A stretch of DNA of 64,000 bases from Candidatus Binatia bacterium (GTDB lineage: Bacteria > Desulfobacterota > Binatia > Bin18). The position numbers and the translations under genes are program-made. The stretch's first letter is position 1, and every line of letters begins with the position of its first letter. The notes under the pieces are model-generated. The model had not been told where the DNA came from, ran no database searches, and was given only the letters and a program-made list of their open reading frames with translations. The DNA lies in NCBI GenBank assembly GCA_022820725.1, contig JAJEFA010000007.1, positions 495,634 through 559,633 on the forward strand. Direction: 5' to 3'. This document shows positions 8,333 to 17,280 of the stretch, piece after piece.

Positions 8333-9145
8333 TTATCCCAGCAGGTGGTAGCCGATACTCACCAGACCACCGAGGGGCCATACATACCACGCAAACAGGT
8401 GAAACCGCTCTTGTTGAACGAGGCGGAGGATGAGAGCAATCGCCGCATAGCCGACGCTGCCGGCGACAACCATACCTATGACGTAGGGGCCGAGTGGCGG
8501 GAGAGCCTGTTCCTCCAGCTTTGCCACTTCCAGCAGGGTTGCCCCAAGAATAGCCGGGATGGATATAAGCAAAGAGAAACGCGCCGCAAGTTCCCTCTTG
8601 AGGCCAAGGAGAATACCCCCCGTAATCGTCGCTCCAGAACGAGATATGCCTGGGATAACAGCGAAGCCCTGCAGGATACCGATGACGAGCGCGTGGCGTG
8701 CGCGCATTTGCGTTGTTGAGTTATGGACCTCTTGTCCCTTTCCCCACCAGAGAAAGCAGCCCGTCAGGAGGAGCATACAACCGACGACATCAGGACGGAT
8801 AAAAAAGGAAATGAAAAAGGTATCGATACACAGCCCGAGGAGGGCAGTCGGGATCAAGGCCAGAACGATATGGACAACGGTTTGTCTTTCGCGCCCGGAG
8901 AAAACGCTCGGCGAAGGAGAGCCAGCACGGAAGAGGCCGGTATAGAGTCCGTAAATGTCGTGACGGAAATAGGTCAGGAGCGCGACCGCGGTCGCAACAT
9001 GAAGGACGATATTATACAGGAGATCAATTTCTCCTGAACCACCGAAGAAATATTGGACAAGGACGAGATGGCCGGAAGAAGAAACAGGCAGAAACTCAGT
9101 TAAGCCTTGCAGGATAGCAAGCAGGCAGGCGTCAAAATATCCCAT
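8333..9145 (-). CDS. uppP: Undecaprenyl-diphosphatase (UppP/BacA)
   Basis: A 270-residue multi-pass inner-membrane phosphatase that recycles undecaprenyl pyrophosphate to the monophosphate carrier for peptidoglycan and O-antigen synthesis. The family motifs are present: LQGLTEFLPVSSSGHLVL near the N-terminus, and GILQGFAVIPGISRSGATI in the second half with the catalytic Ser/Arg. Overexpression of this family gives bacitracin resistance. The start at 9145 gives the typical MGYFDACLLAILQG beginning and follows cggaag. It stands next to nucleotide-sugar genes that use the same lipid carrier pathway. Confidence 0.93.
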   Translation of the reverse strand: MGYFDACLLAILQGLTEFLPVSSSGHLVLVQYFFGGSGEIDLLYNIVLHVATAVALLTYFRHDIYGLYTGLFRAGSPSPSVFSGRERQTVVHIVLALIPTALLGLCIDTFFISFFIRPDVVGCMLLLTGCFLWWGKGQEVHNSTTQMRARHALVIGILQGFAVIPGISRSGATITGGILLGLKRELAARFSLLISIPAILGATLLEVAKLEEQALPPLGPYVIGMVVAGSVGYAAIALILRLVQQERFHLFAWYVWPLGGLVSIGYHLLG

Positions 9146-9293
9146 GGTACATGCTTCCGATAGAGAGACCAGCGGCAAGAGGGGAAGCTTCTAGGGATAT
9201 ATCAATAAATCCAGGGAATGTTGCCTCCCCTTGTTTCATCCGTTTGGAGGGAAGGGAAGTGGAGCATCTGCCCCTGCTCTCGTCCGTGCTGTT

Positions 9294-9863
9294 TCAGTCC
9301 GTTTCTGGCTCTGGCTGAAAGAGGGGTAAGGATTCTTCAATATCCCGAAGGAGTGGTGCGGCCGAATCCTTTGTTGAGAGCAGCGGCCTCTTCACTGGCC
9401 ACTCAATGCCAATGTCTGGATCATTCCAGGCCAAGCAAATTTCATCATTCGGGTCGTAGAAATCCGTGCACTTATAGATAATTTGAGCGCGTTCACTCAG
9501 GACAGCAAAGCCGTGGGCAAAACCAGGGGGAATATAGAGTTGGCGAAAATTTTTTGCTGAGAGGACGACGCTTGTCCATTGGGCAAAGGTTGCTGATCCT
9601 CGTCGAATATCCACCGCCACGTCAAAAATTTCACCCTCCAAGGCTCGTATCAGCTTTCCTTGAGGATGCTGCATCTGGGCGTGGAGCCCGCGGAGCGTAC
9701 CGTAGGATGATTGAGAATGGTTATCCTGAACAAAAGTCGCCTTGATCCCTCCCTCTCTATAGGTACGGGCGTGGTAGGTTTCGAGGAAGAAGCCGCGGGC
9801 ATCGTGGTACACGTCCGGTTCAACCACCGTCACGCCTGGAAGTCTGGTCGGGAGAAAGTGCAT
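9294..9863 (-). CDS. rfbC: dTDP-4-dehydrorhamnose 3,5-epimerase
   Basis: A 189-residue cupin-fold epimerase that converts dTDP-4-keto-6-deoxyglucose to the L-lyxo form for dTDP-L-rhamnose. It has the DARGFFLETYH motif, the GTLRGLHAQ segment with the catalytic His, and DVAVDIRRGS. ATG 9863 follows agagggcagg and aligns with the usual N-terminus. An earlier ATG (9878) overlaps rfbA by 4 bp and is the alternative. Third gene of the rfbB-rfbA-rfbC run. The C-terminal extension beyond the core (LFQPEPETD) is unremarkable. Confidence 0.92.
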   Translation of the reverse strand: MHFLPTRLPGVTVVEPDVYHDARGFFLETYHARTYREGGIKATFVQDNHSQSSYGTLRGLHAQMQHPQGKLIRALEGEIFDVAVDIRRGSATFAQWTSVVLSAKNFRQLYIPPGFAHGFAVLSERAQIIYKCTDFYDPNDEICLAWNDPDIGIEWPVKRPLLSTKDSAAPLLRDIEESLPLFQPEPETD

Positions 9864-9874
9864 GCCTGCCCTCT

Positions 9875-10750
9875 TCATGAGGATTCATGCTGAATCAAAC
9901 GAAAGAGATATTGGCCGTAGGCATTGCCCTTCATGCTCTTGGCCTGCTTGAGCACTTCCGTTTCAGAAATATACCCCATGGTGTAGGCAATTTCTTCGAC
10001 ACAGGCGACCATCAGGCCCTGCCGGTCTTGCAGGGCCTGAATAAAATTCGAGGCGTGGAGCAGTGACTCATGGGTCCCGGTATCCAACCAGGCGATGCCT
10101 CGACCAAGTTTTTCCACGTGCAGACCTCCCAGGCGGAGATAGGCCCGATTCACATCCGTGATTTCCAATTCGCCCCGGTTGGAGGGCCTGAGGTCTGCGG
10201 CAATAGAGACAATCTGATTGTCATAGAAATAGAGGCCGGTGACAGCGTAGCTTGAGCGTGGTTTGGCCGGCTTCTCTTCGAGACCGATGACCCGTCCTTG
10301 AGTGTTGAATTCCACGACTCCGTACTGTTCCGGGTTGCGGACTTGATAGGCAAAAATGGTCGCCCCACTCGTCCGCCGGGTCGCGACACGCAGCGAGTCC
10401 GGAAAGCCGTGGCCATAGAAGATGTTATCCCCGAGAACAAGCGCAACCGCGTCACTACCAATGAAATCACGACCAATCAGAAAGGCCTGGGCAATACCTT
10501 CGGGACGGGGTTGCGTCGCATAGCTAATATCCATGCCAAGCCACCGGCCATCTTTCAGGAGACGCTGGAAGCCCTCCTGCTCATGCGGGGTGGTAATGAC
10601 CAGGACCTGCCGAATCCCCGCCAGCATCAGGGTGGAAAGCGGATAATAGATCATCGGCTTGTCGTAGATGGGCATGAGTTGCTTGCTGACTGCCCGGGTA
10701 ATGGGATACAGCCGTGTCCCAGAGCCACCAGCGAGGATAATGCCTTTCAT
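9875..10750 (-). CDS. rfbA: Glucose-1-phosphate thymidylyltransferase
   Basis: A 291-residue nucleotidyltransferase making dTDP-glucose from dTTP and glucose-1-phosphate, the first step of dTDP-rhamnose synthesis. The N-terminal [11 protein letters not shown] pyrophosphorylase motif and the [13 protein letters not shown] and EEKPAKP motifs are clear, and length is normal for RmlA. An aaggag ribosome site lies before ATG 10750. It sits between rfbB and rfbC on the same strand and is separated from rfbB by about 30 bp containing a C-run repeat. Confidence 0.95.
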   Translation of the reverse strand: MKGIILAGGSGTRLYPITRAVSKQLMPIYDKPMIYYPLSTLMLAGIRQVLVITTPHEQEGFQRLLKDGRWLGMDISYATQPRPEGIAQAFLIGRDFIGSDAVALVLGDNIFYGHGFPDSLRVATRRTSGATIFAYQVRNPEQYGVVEFNTQGRVIGLEEKPAKPRSSYAVTGLYFYDNQIVSIAADLRPSNRGELEITDVNRAYLRLGGLHVEKLGRGIAWLDTGTHESLLHASNFIQALQDRQGLMVACVEEIAYTMGYISETEVLKQAKSMKGNAYGQYLFRLIQHESS

Positions 10751-10763
10751 GCTGTCTCCTTGA

Positions 10764-10801
10764 GCCCGAATCCCCAGCCCCTAACCCCTACTCCCTAAGC
10801 C
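10764..10801. repeat. C-run repeat between rfbB and rfbA
   Basis: A run of ccc-cta/aat units (for example cagcccctaacccctac) separates rfbA from rfbB and encroaches on the rfbB 3' end. It is the same kind of sequence as the longer G/C-run repeat at 18643-18711. G-tract composition on the opposite strand could form a quadruplex. Confidence 0.5.
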
Positions 10802-11863
10802 AAGTCGCTCTCGGTTATACCTGTCCGCCTCAATAGCTTCACACCACCGCCGATTGTCCATATACCAACGGACCGTCTGTGCCAGGCCACGCTCGAACGT
10901 GTAGCGTGGCCGCCAACCGAGCTGGGTTCTGATTTTTGTTGCATCAATGGCATAGCGTCGATCATGGCCGGGACGATCGGTCACAAAGGTCATCAGCTCG
11001 GAGTAGGCTGGAATACCTCGCTCCTTGAGAGCCGTATTTTTTGCGGCGGGTAGCAGCTCTTCAATAATGGTACAGAGCTGCTCCACAACCGCACGATTGG
11101 TCCGCTCATTTCCCCCCCCGATATTATATTGTTCACCACTCTGGCCCTGCCGCAAAGCAAGCAAGATGCCCCGACAGTGGTCTTCAACATGCAGCCAGTC
11201 ACGGACGTGTTGTCCATCGCCATAGATTGGGAGAGGTTTGCCCTCAAGGGCGTTCAGAATCATGAGAGGGATGAGTTTTTCCGGAAACTGATATGGGCCA
11301 TAATTATTGGAACAACTCGTGATTAGCGTGTGCAGGCCATAGGTCTCGTAATAGGCTCGGACAAAATGATCGGCGCTCGCCTTTGAGGCGGAATACGGCG
11401 AATTTGGCGCGTAGGGGCTGGATTCGGAAAAGCTGCCCCCAGATCCGAGGCTGCCGTATACTTCGTCTGTCGAGACGTGCAAAAAACGGAACCGTCCCTG
11501 GACGGCCGGGGAAGCCACATATTTTCGGGCCTCCTCCAGCAAATAAAATGTCCCAATCAGATTCGTTTCAACAAACGGCCAGGGGTTGTCAATGGAGCGG
11601 TCCACATGGGTCTCTGCGGCACAGTTCACCACGGCCTGAGGCCGATATGTCCGGAATAATTCCGCCACCGCCGTCTGCTCGGCGATATCGGCCCGGGAAA
11701 AGGTCACGCGCGGATTGTGGAGGACATCTTCAAGATTGTTCAGACTGCCGGCATACGTCAACTTATCAACAATAACGACAGAGGCCGTTGTTTCGGCCAG
11801 GGCGAGGCGGACCAGATTGCTCCCGATAAACCCTGCCCCGCCAGTGATCAACATGGTCTCCAT
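10781..11863 (-). CDS. rfbB: dTDP-glucose 4,6-dehydratase
   Basis: A 360-residue short-chain dehydrogenase/reductase-fold enzyme that converts dTDP-glucose to dTDP-4-keto-6-deoxyglucose. It has the NAD-binding GGAGFIGSNLV motif, the HVSTDEVYG active-site segment, the YSASKASADH catalytic YxxxK, and the NNYGPYQFPEKLIPL signature. I prefer ATG 11863 (or 11854) over the upstream in-frame ATG 11929, whose extra residues look non-homologous. First gene of the rfbBAC run; the final reductase rfbD is not present in the window. Confidence 0.93.
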   Translation of the reverse strand: METMLITGGAGFIGSNLVRLALAETTASVVIVDKLTYAGSLNNLEDVLHNPRVTFSRADIAEQTAVAELFRTYRPQAVVNCAAETHVDRSIDNPWPFVETNLIGTFYLLEEARKYVASPAVQGRFRFLHVSTDEVYGSLGSGGSFSESSPYAPNSPYSASKASADHFVRAYYETYGLHTLITSCSNNYGPYQFPEKLIPLMILNALEGKPLPIYGDGQHVRDWLHVEDHCRGILLALRQGQSGEQYNIGGGNERTNRAVVEQLCTIIEELLPAAKNTALKERGIPAYSELMTFVTDRPGHDRRYAIDATKIRTQLGWRPRYTFERGLAQTVRWYMDNRRWCEAIEADRYNRERLGLGSRG

Positions 11864-11984
11864 ACGTACTCGGGTCCGTGTCTTTCGCCACCCCGCCTTC
11901 GTATCAGCCGCTGGGCTGATACTTCCCATTCTAGACCAGTGGAAAGCGTGTTCACAGCCCGTCAGGCGGTTGAGGTTGGGCTAG

Positions 11985-13349
11985 TTATGGGTGGGCCGCG
12001 GTCGGCAGGAGGCGGGCCAGCACCTCGCGATAGCTTGTTGGGTTCAGACGAAACGTCGGATGGTCTCGATCAACTCCGGTGTAATAGCGGAGCAGGATCA
12101 GGTAACGCCGAACCAGTTCCGGTAGCAGGAAGTTCTGGCGTACGTGTTCCTGGGCCTGCCGGCCGAGTTGGGCCGTTTGCTCCGGCTCATCGAGAATCCG
12201 GGCCATTTTCGTCGCAATTTCCTCAACGTCCATGGGTTCAACCAGATAGCCCGTCTGCCCGTCAACGACCTGCCGTACAATCCCTCCGACACGCGAACCA
12301 ATAACCGGGGTTCCCTGCCACAGCGCCTCGGACACGACCAGGCCAAAGCCTTCGCGGGTTGAGACGTGGACGAAGCCCCGGGCCAGACGCATCAGCGAAC
12401 CGACGACCTGATCGTTGTTTTCAACATTGACCCAGAAACGGATATCAGGATCGGCGCCGGCTTGCGCTTGCAGTTGCTCCAGCATGGCTTCACCTTCGGG
12501 GTCGTCGGTTGCGGTGTTACCCAGAAAGATGAGATAGGGCACCGGGTCATAGGTCTTGTGCTGACGCAGGCGTTTGAAAGCACTCAGGATAGACGCTTGA
12601 TTTTTATGGATATCATAGCGTGAAATGGCAGCAAGAATCGGACGATCCGGGTCGACGGCATGTTGCTGGAACAGTGGGGCGAGCACCTCTTTGGCGCGGA
12701 TTTCGGTATGCTGCTGATTTTTTTCCGCCCGCGGGTCTATGCACGGTGTAATCTGGTATTGGGGAATCTGTAATCCCGGCCCGACAAACTCGGGCATGGT
12801 AAAAATCGCACCCGCATACTGGTTGAGATAGGGGGCCAGGAAACGCCACACCGTCGGGTTCGGCGTTGACGTGTCAATATGACATCGCCACAGCACATTG
12901 CCCATGAGCAGGCCACTCATAATCAGCGCCGCAGGTTGGGGATCATGGACAACAATCAGATCAGATTCTATTGCGGCATTTTGAGCGTGGGCGGCCAGAT
13001 TATCCAAATAGGTTTCAAACAGTTCCTGAAGAGAAATCGGCTGGTCTACGCCCTGGAGCGTGTTGTGAAACTTCTTGGTGACGTGAAAAAACGCCTCATG
13101 GCCCTGGATGGTAAACCAGCGGGCGTGAACGCCGAGTGAGCGGGCAAGCGGAATCACACTCCGCAGCATCTCCGCCACCCCACCGCCCACAAAGGTCGAG
13201 TTGATATTTGCCCAGCCTTTCCCTTCAACGGGAGCGGCAAGCTGCTTGAGCGCATCGACCCCTGCCTGGCCAATATAGGGCTCGTATTCGTCAATCGTCA
13301 GGAGAGATTCTGGCGCGTATTCTTCCAGCCTGGCAGGTCCGTCACTCAT
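11985..13349 (-). CDS. treT: GT4-family glycosyltransferase, trehalose synthase (TreT-like)
   Basis: A 454-residue GT-B fold retaining glycosyltransferase. The N-terminal motif VGGGVAEMLRSVIPLARSLG, then WRCHIDTSTPN, and the C-terminal REGFGLVVSEALWQGTPVIGSRVGGI donor-binding motif match the trehalose glycosyltransferring synthase (TreT) group, which joins a nucleotide-glucose and glucose to give trehalose. Substrate assignment is from family resemblance; a sucrose-phosphate-like or surface-sugar role is possible given the neighbouring nucleotide-sugar genes. It has its own start after aagga and ends 120 bp before rfbB. Confidence 0.75.
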   Translation of the reverse strand: MSDGPARLEEYAPESLLTIDEYEPYIGQAGVDALKQLAAPVEGKGWANINSTFVGGGVAEMLRSVIPLARSLGVHARWFTIQGHEAFFHVTKKFHNTLQGVDQPISLQELFETYLDNLAAHAQNAAIESDLIVVHDPQPAALIMSGLLMGNVLWRCHIDTSTPNPTVWRFLAPYLNQYAGAIFTMPEFVGPGLQIPQYQITPCIDPRAEKNQQHTEIRAKEVLAPLFQQHAVDPDRPILAAISRYDIHKNQASILSAFKRLRQHKTYDPVPYLIFLGNTATDDPEGEAMLEQLQAQAGADPDIRFWVNVENNDQVVGSLMRLARGFVHVSTREGFGLVVSEALWQGTPVIGSRVGGIVRQVVDGQTGYLVEPMDVEEIATKMARILDEPEQTAQLGRQAQEHVRQNFLLPELVRRYLILLRYYTGVDRDHPTFRLNPTSYREVLARLLPTAAHP

Positions 13350-13482
13350 GGTGTCTGTCCTTATGACCGTCCCATCATAGGCGGTTCAGCCGCGAAAATT
13401 ATTCCACCTTGTTGTGCGTGAATATGGCTCTCATACCATGTGGAACGGGAACCGACTAGAAAATCTGGCGCTATACAAAGTC

Positions 13483-15093
13483 TCAATCGAGACGGGTTGT
13501 CAATGGGGGAACAGAGGCGGGCTGATGCTCGGGGCGCAAAAGGTCCATCACCGTCTTGACGGGGTGAAACGTACTGCCCGGCACTTCCACAAAGACCGTA
13601 TTCCAGTGCGCCATAGCCCCGTTCCACAACCCCGGTAATTCGAGGGCTCGCAAGGAACGTCCGTCTTTTGATTTCTCGGAGATAAATCCGGTCGCGGGAT
13701 CGACGAACTGGGCTAACGGAAAGGGGCGTCCGCGATAGTCCCGCACACCACAGACGAGGTCAACCGGATTGAAGTGGGTGGCTGCTTGCCAGCGTACGCG
13801 TTGCTCCGCGTTTGTCATATCGACTTGGGAAGCCTCGACAATTTGGAGTGAGGTTGTGCCGTTGACCTGTCTGACCCAGAAAGGTCCTCCACCCGGCTCT
13901 CCGGTATTTTTCACCACCCCACACACGCGCAACGGCTGATCGAGTTGAGCAATGAGAAAATCACACTGACGCAGCATTGCGGTGCGCTCAAAGTCTTGAG
14001 GCAGGACAAGCGACAATTGGTCCTGAGCAAAGCAACGAGCGGCATCAATAGCGATACGCGTGGCGGGCGACTCTCTGGGGAGGGAGGCTCTGAGTTGTGT
14101 GATATGAAAAAATACCTGTTGCTGGAGGTGGAGAAGATAGCCGCACAGGAGCTTTTTATACCGGTAGGTATCGGGCTTGAGTCGGTCGGGCAGGACATTG
14201 TCGATATTCTTAATAAAAACGATATCACCTTGAAGGTCGGCCAGGTTTTCCAATAGAGCGCCGTGCCCGCCGGGACGAAAAACAAGGGCTCCACTACTAT
14301 CCCTGACTGGGATGTTATCCGAGTCTACGGCGATGGTGTCTGTCGCGGGCTTCTGAATAGAGTACGAAATGTCGAGTTGAGCGCCCCGCTGAGCGTAGCG
14401 GTGGCGCACGCCGTCAAGATACGTCTGAATAACCTGCCGGTGGGGCGCGGGAACCGTGAAGTGCAACCGCGCAACGGAGGAAGCATCTCGGACATACTCC
14501 AGCGCTTCAACCAGATGTTCCTCAAAAGCGGTCCGGCTATGGTCTCTATAGGCGTGAAATGGCACGAGTCCTTTGGGTAGGTTGGCATAGTTCAATCCTG
14601 CTGGAGTGAGGAGATAGGCGAGAAGCGTGTGATACTGCCCCTGACTCAGGAGTCCCTCCAGCGTATGGCCGTCCCTGTGTAAGACTGTCCGCAGTTCCTG
14701 GGCAAAAGCAAAGTGGTCAAGCTGACCGAGAAAGCGATGAAACGTCTGACAGTCGATATCTCCCTCGGCCGCTTTCCTGGCCAGCACCTGATTCGAGAGC
14801 AACTCCGGCTGCTGAAAAAACGAGAGGGGGAATTGAAACATCCGACTAGCCGCACCCGAGGCAGGAACAAATTTGATCAGGCGTCCTGCTGCGGCAGCCT
14901 CGGCATGCAACTGGGCGAGTCGATCTGTCTCTGCTGGTATGCGGGCAATCCCATCACCGAGCGTACACGGTCGCTCCAACTGAATGGGAGGAAAACCCTG
15001 CTGAAACTGCCGAATATGGGTCGCAACCGTCTCGGGTAACATCCCGCAGGCCTGGAGCTCCGCACGGTCCTCAGCGGTCAGCTCATAGTGCAT
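13483..15093 (-). CDS. DUF4301 family protein (nucleotidyltransferase-like)
   Basis: A 536-residue protein with the hallmark motifs of DUF4301: KFVPASGAASRMF (about residues 70-82), GLVPFHAYRDHSRTAFEEH, RPGGHGALLENLADL and DIVFIKNIDNVLPD. The pattern resembles a sugar-nucleotide pyrophosphorylase fold, but no reaction is established for the family to my knowledge. ATG 15093 starts the conserved region; an upstream in-frame extension lacks similarity signs. The neighbouring TreT-like gene and rfb genes fit a sugar metabolism role by context only. Confidence 0.75.
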   Translation of the reverse strand: MHYELTAEDRAELQACGMLPETVATHIRQFQQGFPPIQLERPCTLGDGIARIPAETDRLAQLHAEAAAAGRLIKFVPASGAASRMFQFPLSFFQQPELLSNQVLARKAAEGDIDCQTFHRFLGQLDHFAFAQELRTVLHRDGHTLEGLLSQGQYHTLLAYLLTPAGLNYANLPKGLVPFHAYRDHSRTAFEEHLVEALEYVRDASSVARLHFTVPAPHRQVIQTYLDGVRHRYAQRGAQLDISYSIQKPATDTIAVDSDNIPVRDSSGALVFRPGGHGALLENLADLQGDIVFIKNIDNVLPDRLKPDTYRYKKLLCGYLLHLQQQVFFHITQLRASLPRESPATRIAIDAARCFAQDQLSLVLPQDFERTAMLRQCDFLIAQLDQPLRVCGVVKNTGEPGGGPFWVRQVNGTTSLQIVEASQVDMTNAEQRVRWQAATHFNPVDLVCGVRDYRGRPFPLAQFVDPATGFISEKSKDGRSLRALELPGLWNGAMAHWNTVFVEVPGSTFHPVKTVMDLLRPEHQPASVPPLTTRLD

Positions 15094-15162
15094 AGTCACC
15101 ACTATCCACTCACTACCATCCCTTGTAAACTTCCTCTCAGCCCACTCACTAAGGAGAACCGT

Positions 15163-16197
15163 ATGGCCGTTGAGATCCCTGTCCTCACCCAACAATTACA
15201 AGCATTCTGTCTGAGCCATTATGGACAAGAGGCGAGCGTACACCAAGTCGAGGCCATGCCGGGCCATGCCGGGCTAAGTTTTGGCTTTACCGTGACCTAT
15301 GAAAAAAACGGCCAAGCTGAAAACGAATCTCTGGTCATGCGTCTGCCGCCTAAAGGCGTTCGCCAAAGCGGGAATACCGATGTCCTACGCCAAGCGCCTT
15401 TACTGCGCACGCTCAAGAAGAACGGAGTGCCTGTCCCTGAGGTGCGTTGGGCCGGAGATGACCTGCGTTGGTTCGAGGTGCCGTACCTGATGGTCGAACG
15501 CCTGCCCGGTCGCACCTTCCACGTCTGGGAACCCGACGCGTCGTTTAGCCGGGACGCCGAGGCCGTCGCGCTGCTCTACCGGCAGGGGGTGCAGGCTTTA
15601 ATCCAGGTCCACCAACTCGATTGGAAGACCGAACTGGCCGGCTGGGAAGCGCCCCGCTCGCTCGAACAGGAAATCCACTTCTGGGACCCCATTTTAGCCA
15701 AAGCCGCAGAACCGGAATGGATCACCTGGGGCGAAGAGGTCCGCGCCCTCCTGCTGGCCCATCAGCCCACGGACCCCCCGATCGGCCTCTTTCATGGCGA
15801 CTATCAGGGGACCAACCTGTTATTCGACCAACAGCCCGCGGGCGAGCAACTGGTGGCCCTCTTGGATTGGGAGATTTCCGGTATCAGCGGACATCTCCTC
15901 GACCTCGGCTGGCTGCTGGTCTTTATTGACCCGGAAAGCTGGGATGCCGAACGCCGTCCAATCTCAACCATCCCGCCGATTGACGCACTCGTGGCCTTGT
16001 ATGAAGACGGCGTGCAACGCAAGGTCCCCGATATCAATTGGTATCGCGCCCTGGCCGGCTATCGCTTTGGCGCGATCAGTTGCTTTAACGTAGTGCTGCA
16101 CCGTCGCGGCAAGCGCCATGACCCTGAATGGGACCTGATCGCCCCATCGGTCAAGACGCTTTTTGGCCGGGCCAAGGACTTGCTGCTTGGTGCATAA
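15163..16197 (+). CDS. APH-fold phosphotransferase family protein
   Basis: A 344-residue protein of the aminoglycoside-phosphotransferase/choline-kinase fold. It has the catalytic loop LFHGDYQGTNLLFD (HGDxxxxN) and the metal-binding LLDWEISGISGHLLDLGWLL. The subgroup resembles the kinase domain of acyl-CoA dehydrogenase 10/11 and is common beside acyl-CoA catabolism genes; it probably phosphorylates a hydroxyacyl-CoA or small alcohol rather than a drug. A perfect aaggag site precedes ATG 15163. It is convergent with a paralogue 10 bp downstream. Confidence 0.82.
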   Translation: MAVEIPVLTQQLQAFCLSHYGQEASVHQVEAMPGHAGLSFGFTVTYEKNGQAENESLVMRLPPKGVRQSGNTDVLRQAPLLRTLKKNGVPVPEVRWAGDDLRWFEVPYLMVERLPGRTFHVWEPDASFSRDAEAVALLYRQGVQALIQVHQLDWKTELAGWEAPRSLEQEIHFWDPILAKAAEPEWITWGEEVRALLLAHQPTDPPIGLFHGDYQGTNLLFDQQPAGEQLVALLDWEISGISGHLLDLGWLLVFIDPESWDAERRPISTIPPIDALVALYEDGVQRKVPDINWYRALAGYRFGAISCFNVVLHRRGKRHDPEWDLIAPSVKTLFGRAKDLLLGA

Positions 16198-16207
16198 GCG
16201 GGAATGG

Positions 16208-17257
16208 TTAGCCGGCCTCGGCTATAATCCGCTGGGCGCGCTGCACGAGCTGGGGCACCTTCCAGACAAACTCGGCGGCTTTCGGATTGGCCGCGGTGCC
16301 TTCGAGAGAGTGTCGATACAGGCCCTCCAGGATAATGGCGTACTTCCAGACCGCCAAGCAGCGATAAAAGGGAAAGTGCTCCATGGTCCGGCCGGTGCGC
16401 CCGGCATAGCGTTCGGCCATCTCTTCGCGGGATAAAAAGCCCGGCAACTGGGTCAGGGCATTGCTGTCAATCAGGTCCGGGGTGTCTCGCTCGTCGCCGG
16501 TGGGTCCCCAGAAGCTGAGCAGCCAGCCGAGGTCGGAGAGCGGGTCGCCCAGGGTCGCCATTTCCCAGTCGAATATGGCGACTAAGCGGGTCGGAGCGGA
16601 TGCCCCGAACATCACGTTATCAACTTTGTAATCGCCGTGGACAACTGTCGCTTCACTCGCCGGCGGCAGCCGCCGTTGCAGCCAGTCACCGACTGCCTCA
16701 AGTCCGGGCAGTGGGCGGGTATGCGGCACGGTCAGCTCGTACTGTTTGGTCCAGCGTTTGAGTTGGCGTTCAAGATAACCCTGCGGCCGGCCAATGCCTT
16801 CCAGGTCCGTGCCCTGCCATTGCACGGCGTGGAGTTCGGCGAGCGCATCGATTAATTCTTCTCCGAGCCGTCGGCGTTCTTCCCGAGTCTCAAAAATCTC
16901 CGGGAGCGTTTCCCGGATCACGATGCCGTCCACCCGCTGCATCAGGTAAAAGGGGACACCGAGAACGTCGCGATCTTCACACGCAATCACCGGCTGCGGA
17001 GTCCGAACGTCAAAGGTGGACAGGGCAGACAGCACCCGGTATTCGCGCAGCATGTCGTGGGCGGTCGGCAGGAGGTCCCCGCTCGGCGGACGCCGCAGCA
17101 CCCAGCGCTTGTCTCCCCAGGAGACAAAAAACGTTTCGTTTGAGTAGCCGGCTTCGTGCCGTTCAATCCCGATGTCGCCCTCTGTCAGGGAAAGCCGGTC
17201 ACACAGAAAACGAATAAGCTTCGGCAGGTTAATAAGTGAGCTGTTTTCCTGAGCCAT
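16208..17257 (-). CDS. APH-fold phosphotransferase family protein (second copy)
   Basis: A 349-residue kinase-like protein with N-lobe features (EAGYSNETFFVSWGDKRWVLRRPP), the catalytic HGDYKVDNVMFG loop and the DWEMATLGDPLSDLGWLL magnesium motif. It belongs to the ACAD10/11-like phosphotransferase group. It is more canonical than its convergent neighbour, sharing domain order but only moderate sequence. The start follows gggagaagagag. With several CoA-transferases nearby, a role in acyl-CoA or hydroxy-acid catabolism is plausible; substrate is unknown. Confidence 0.85.
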   Translation of the reverse strand: MAQENSSLINLPKLIRFLCDRLSLTEGDIGIERHEAGYSNETFFVSWGDKRWVLRRPPSGDLLPTAHDMLREYRVLSALSTFDVRTPQPVIACEDRDVLGVPFYLMQRVDGIVIRETLPEIFETREERRRLGEELIDALAELHAVQWQGTDLEGIGRPQGYLERQLKRWTKQYELTVPHTRPLPGLEAVGDWLQRRLPPASEATVVHGDYKVDNVMFGASAPTRLVAIFDWEMATLGDPLSDLGWLLSFWGPTGDERDTPDLIDSNALTQLPGFLSREEMAERYAGRTGRTMEHFPFYRCLAVWKYAIILEGLYRHSLEGTAANPKAAEFVWKVPQLVQRAQRIIAEAG

Positions 17258-17280
17258 CGTGTTTCTCTCTTCTCCCGTTT

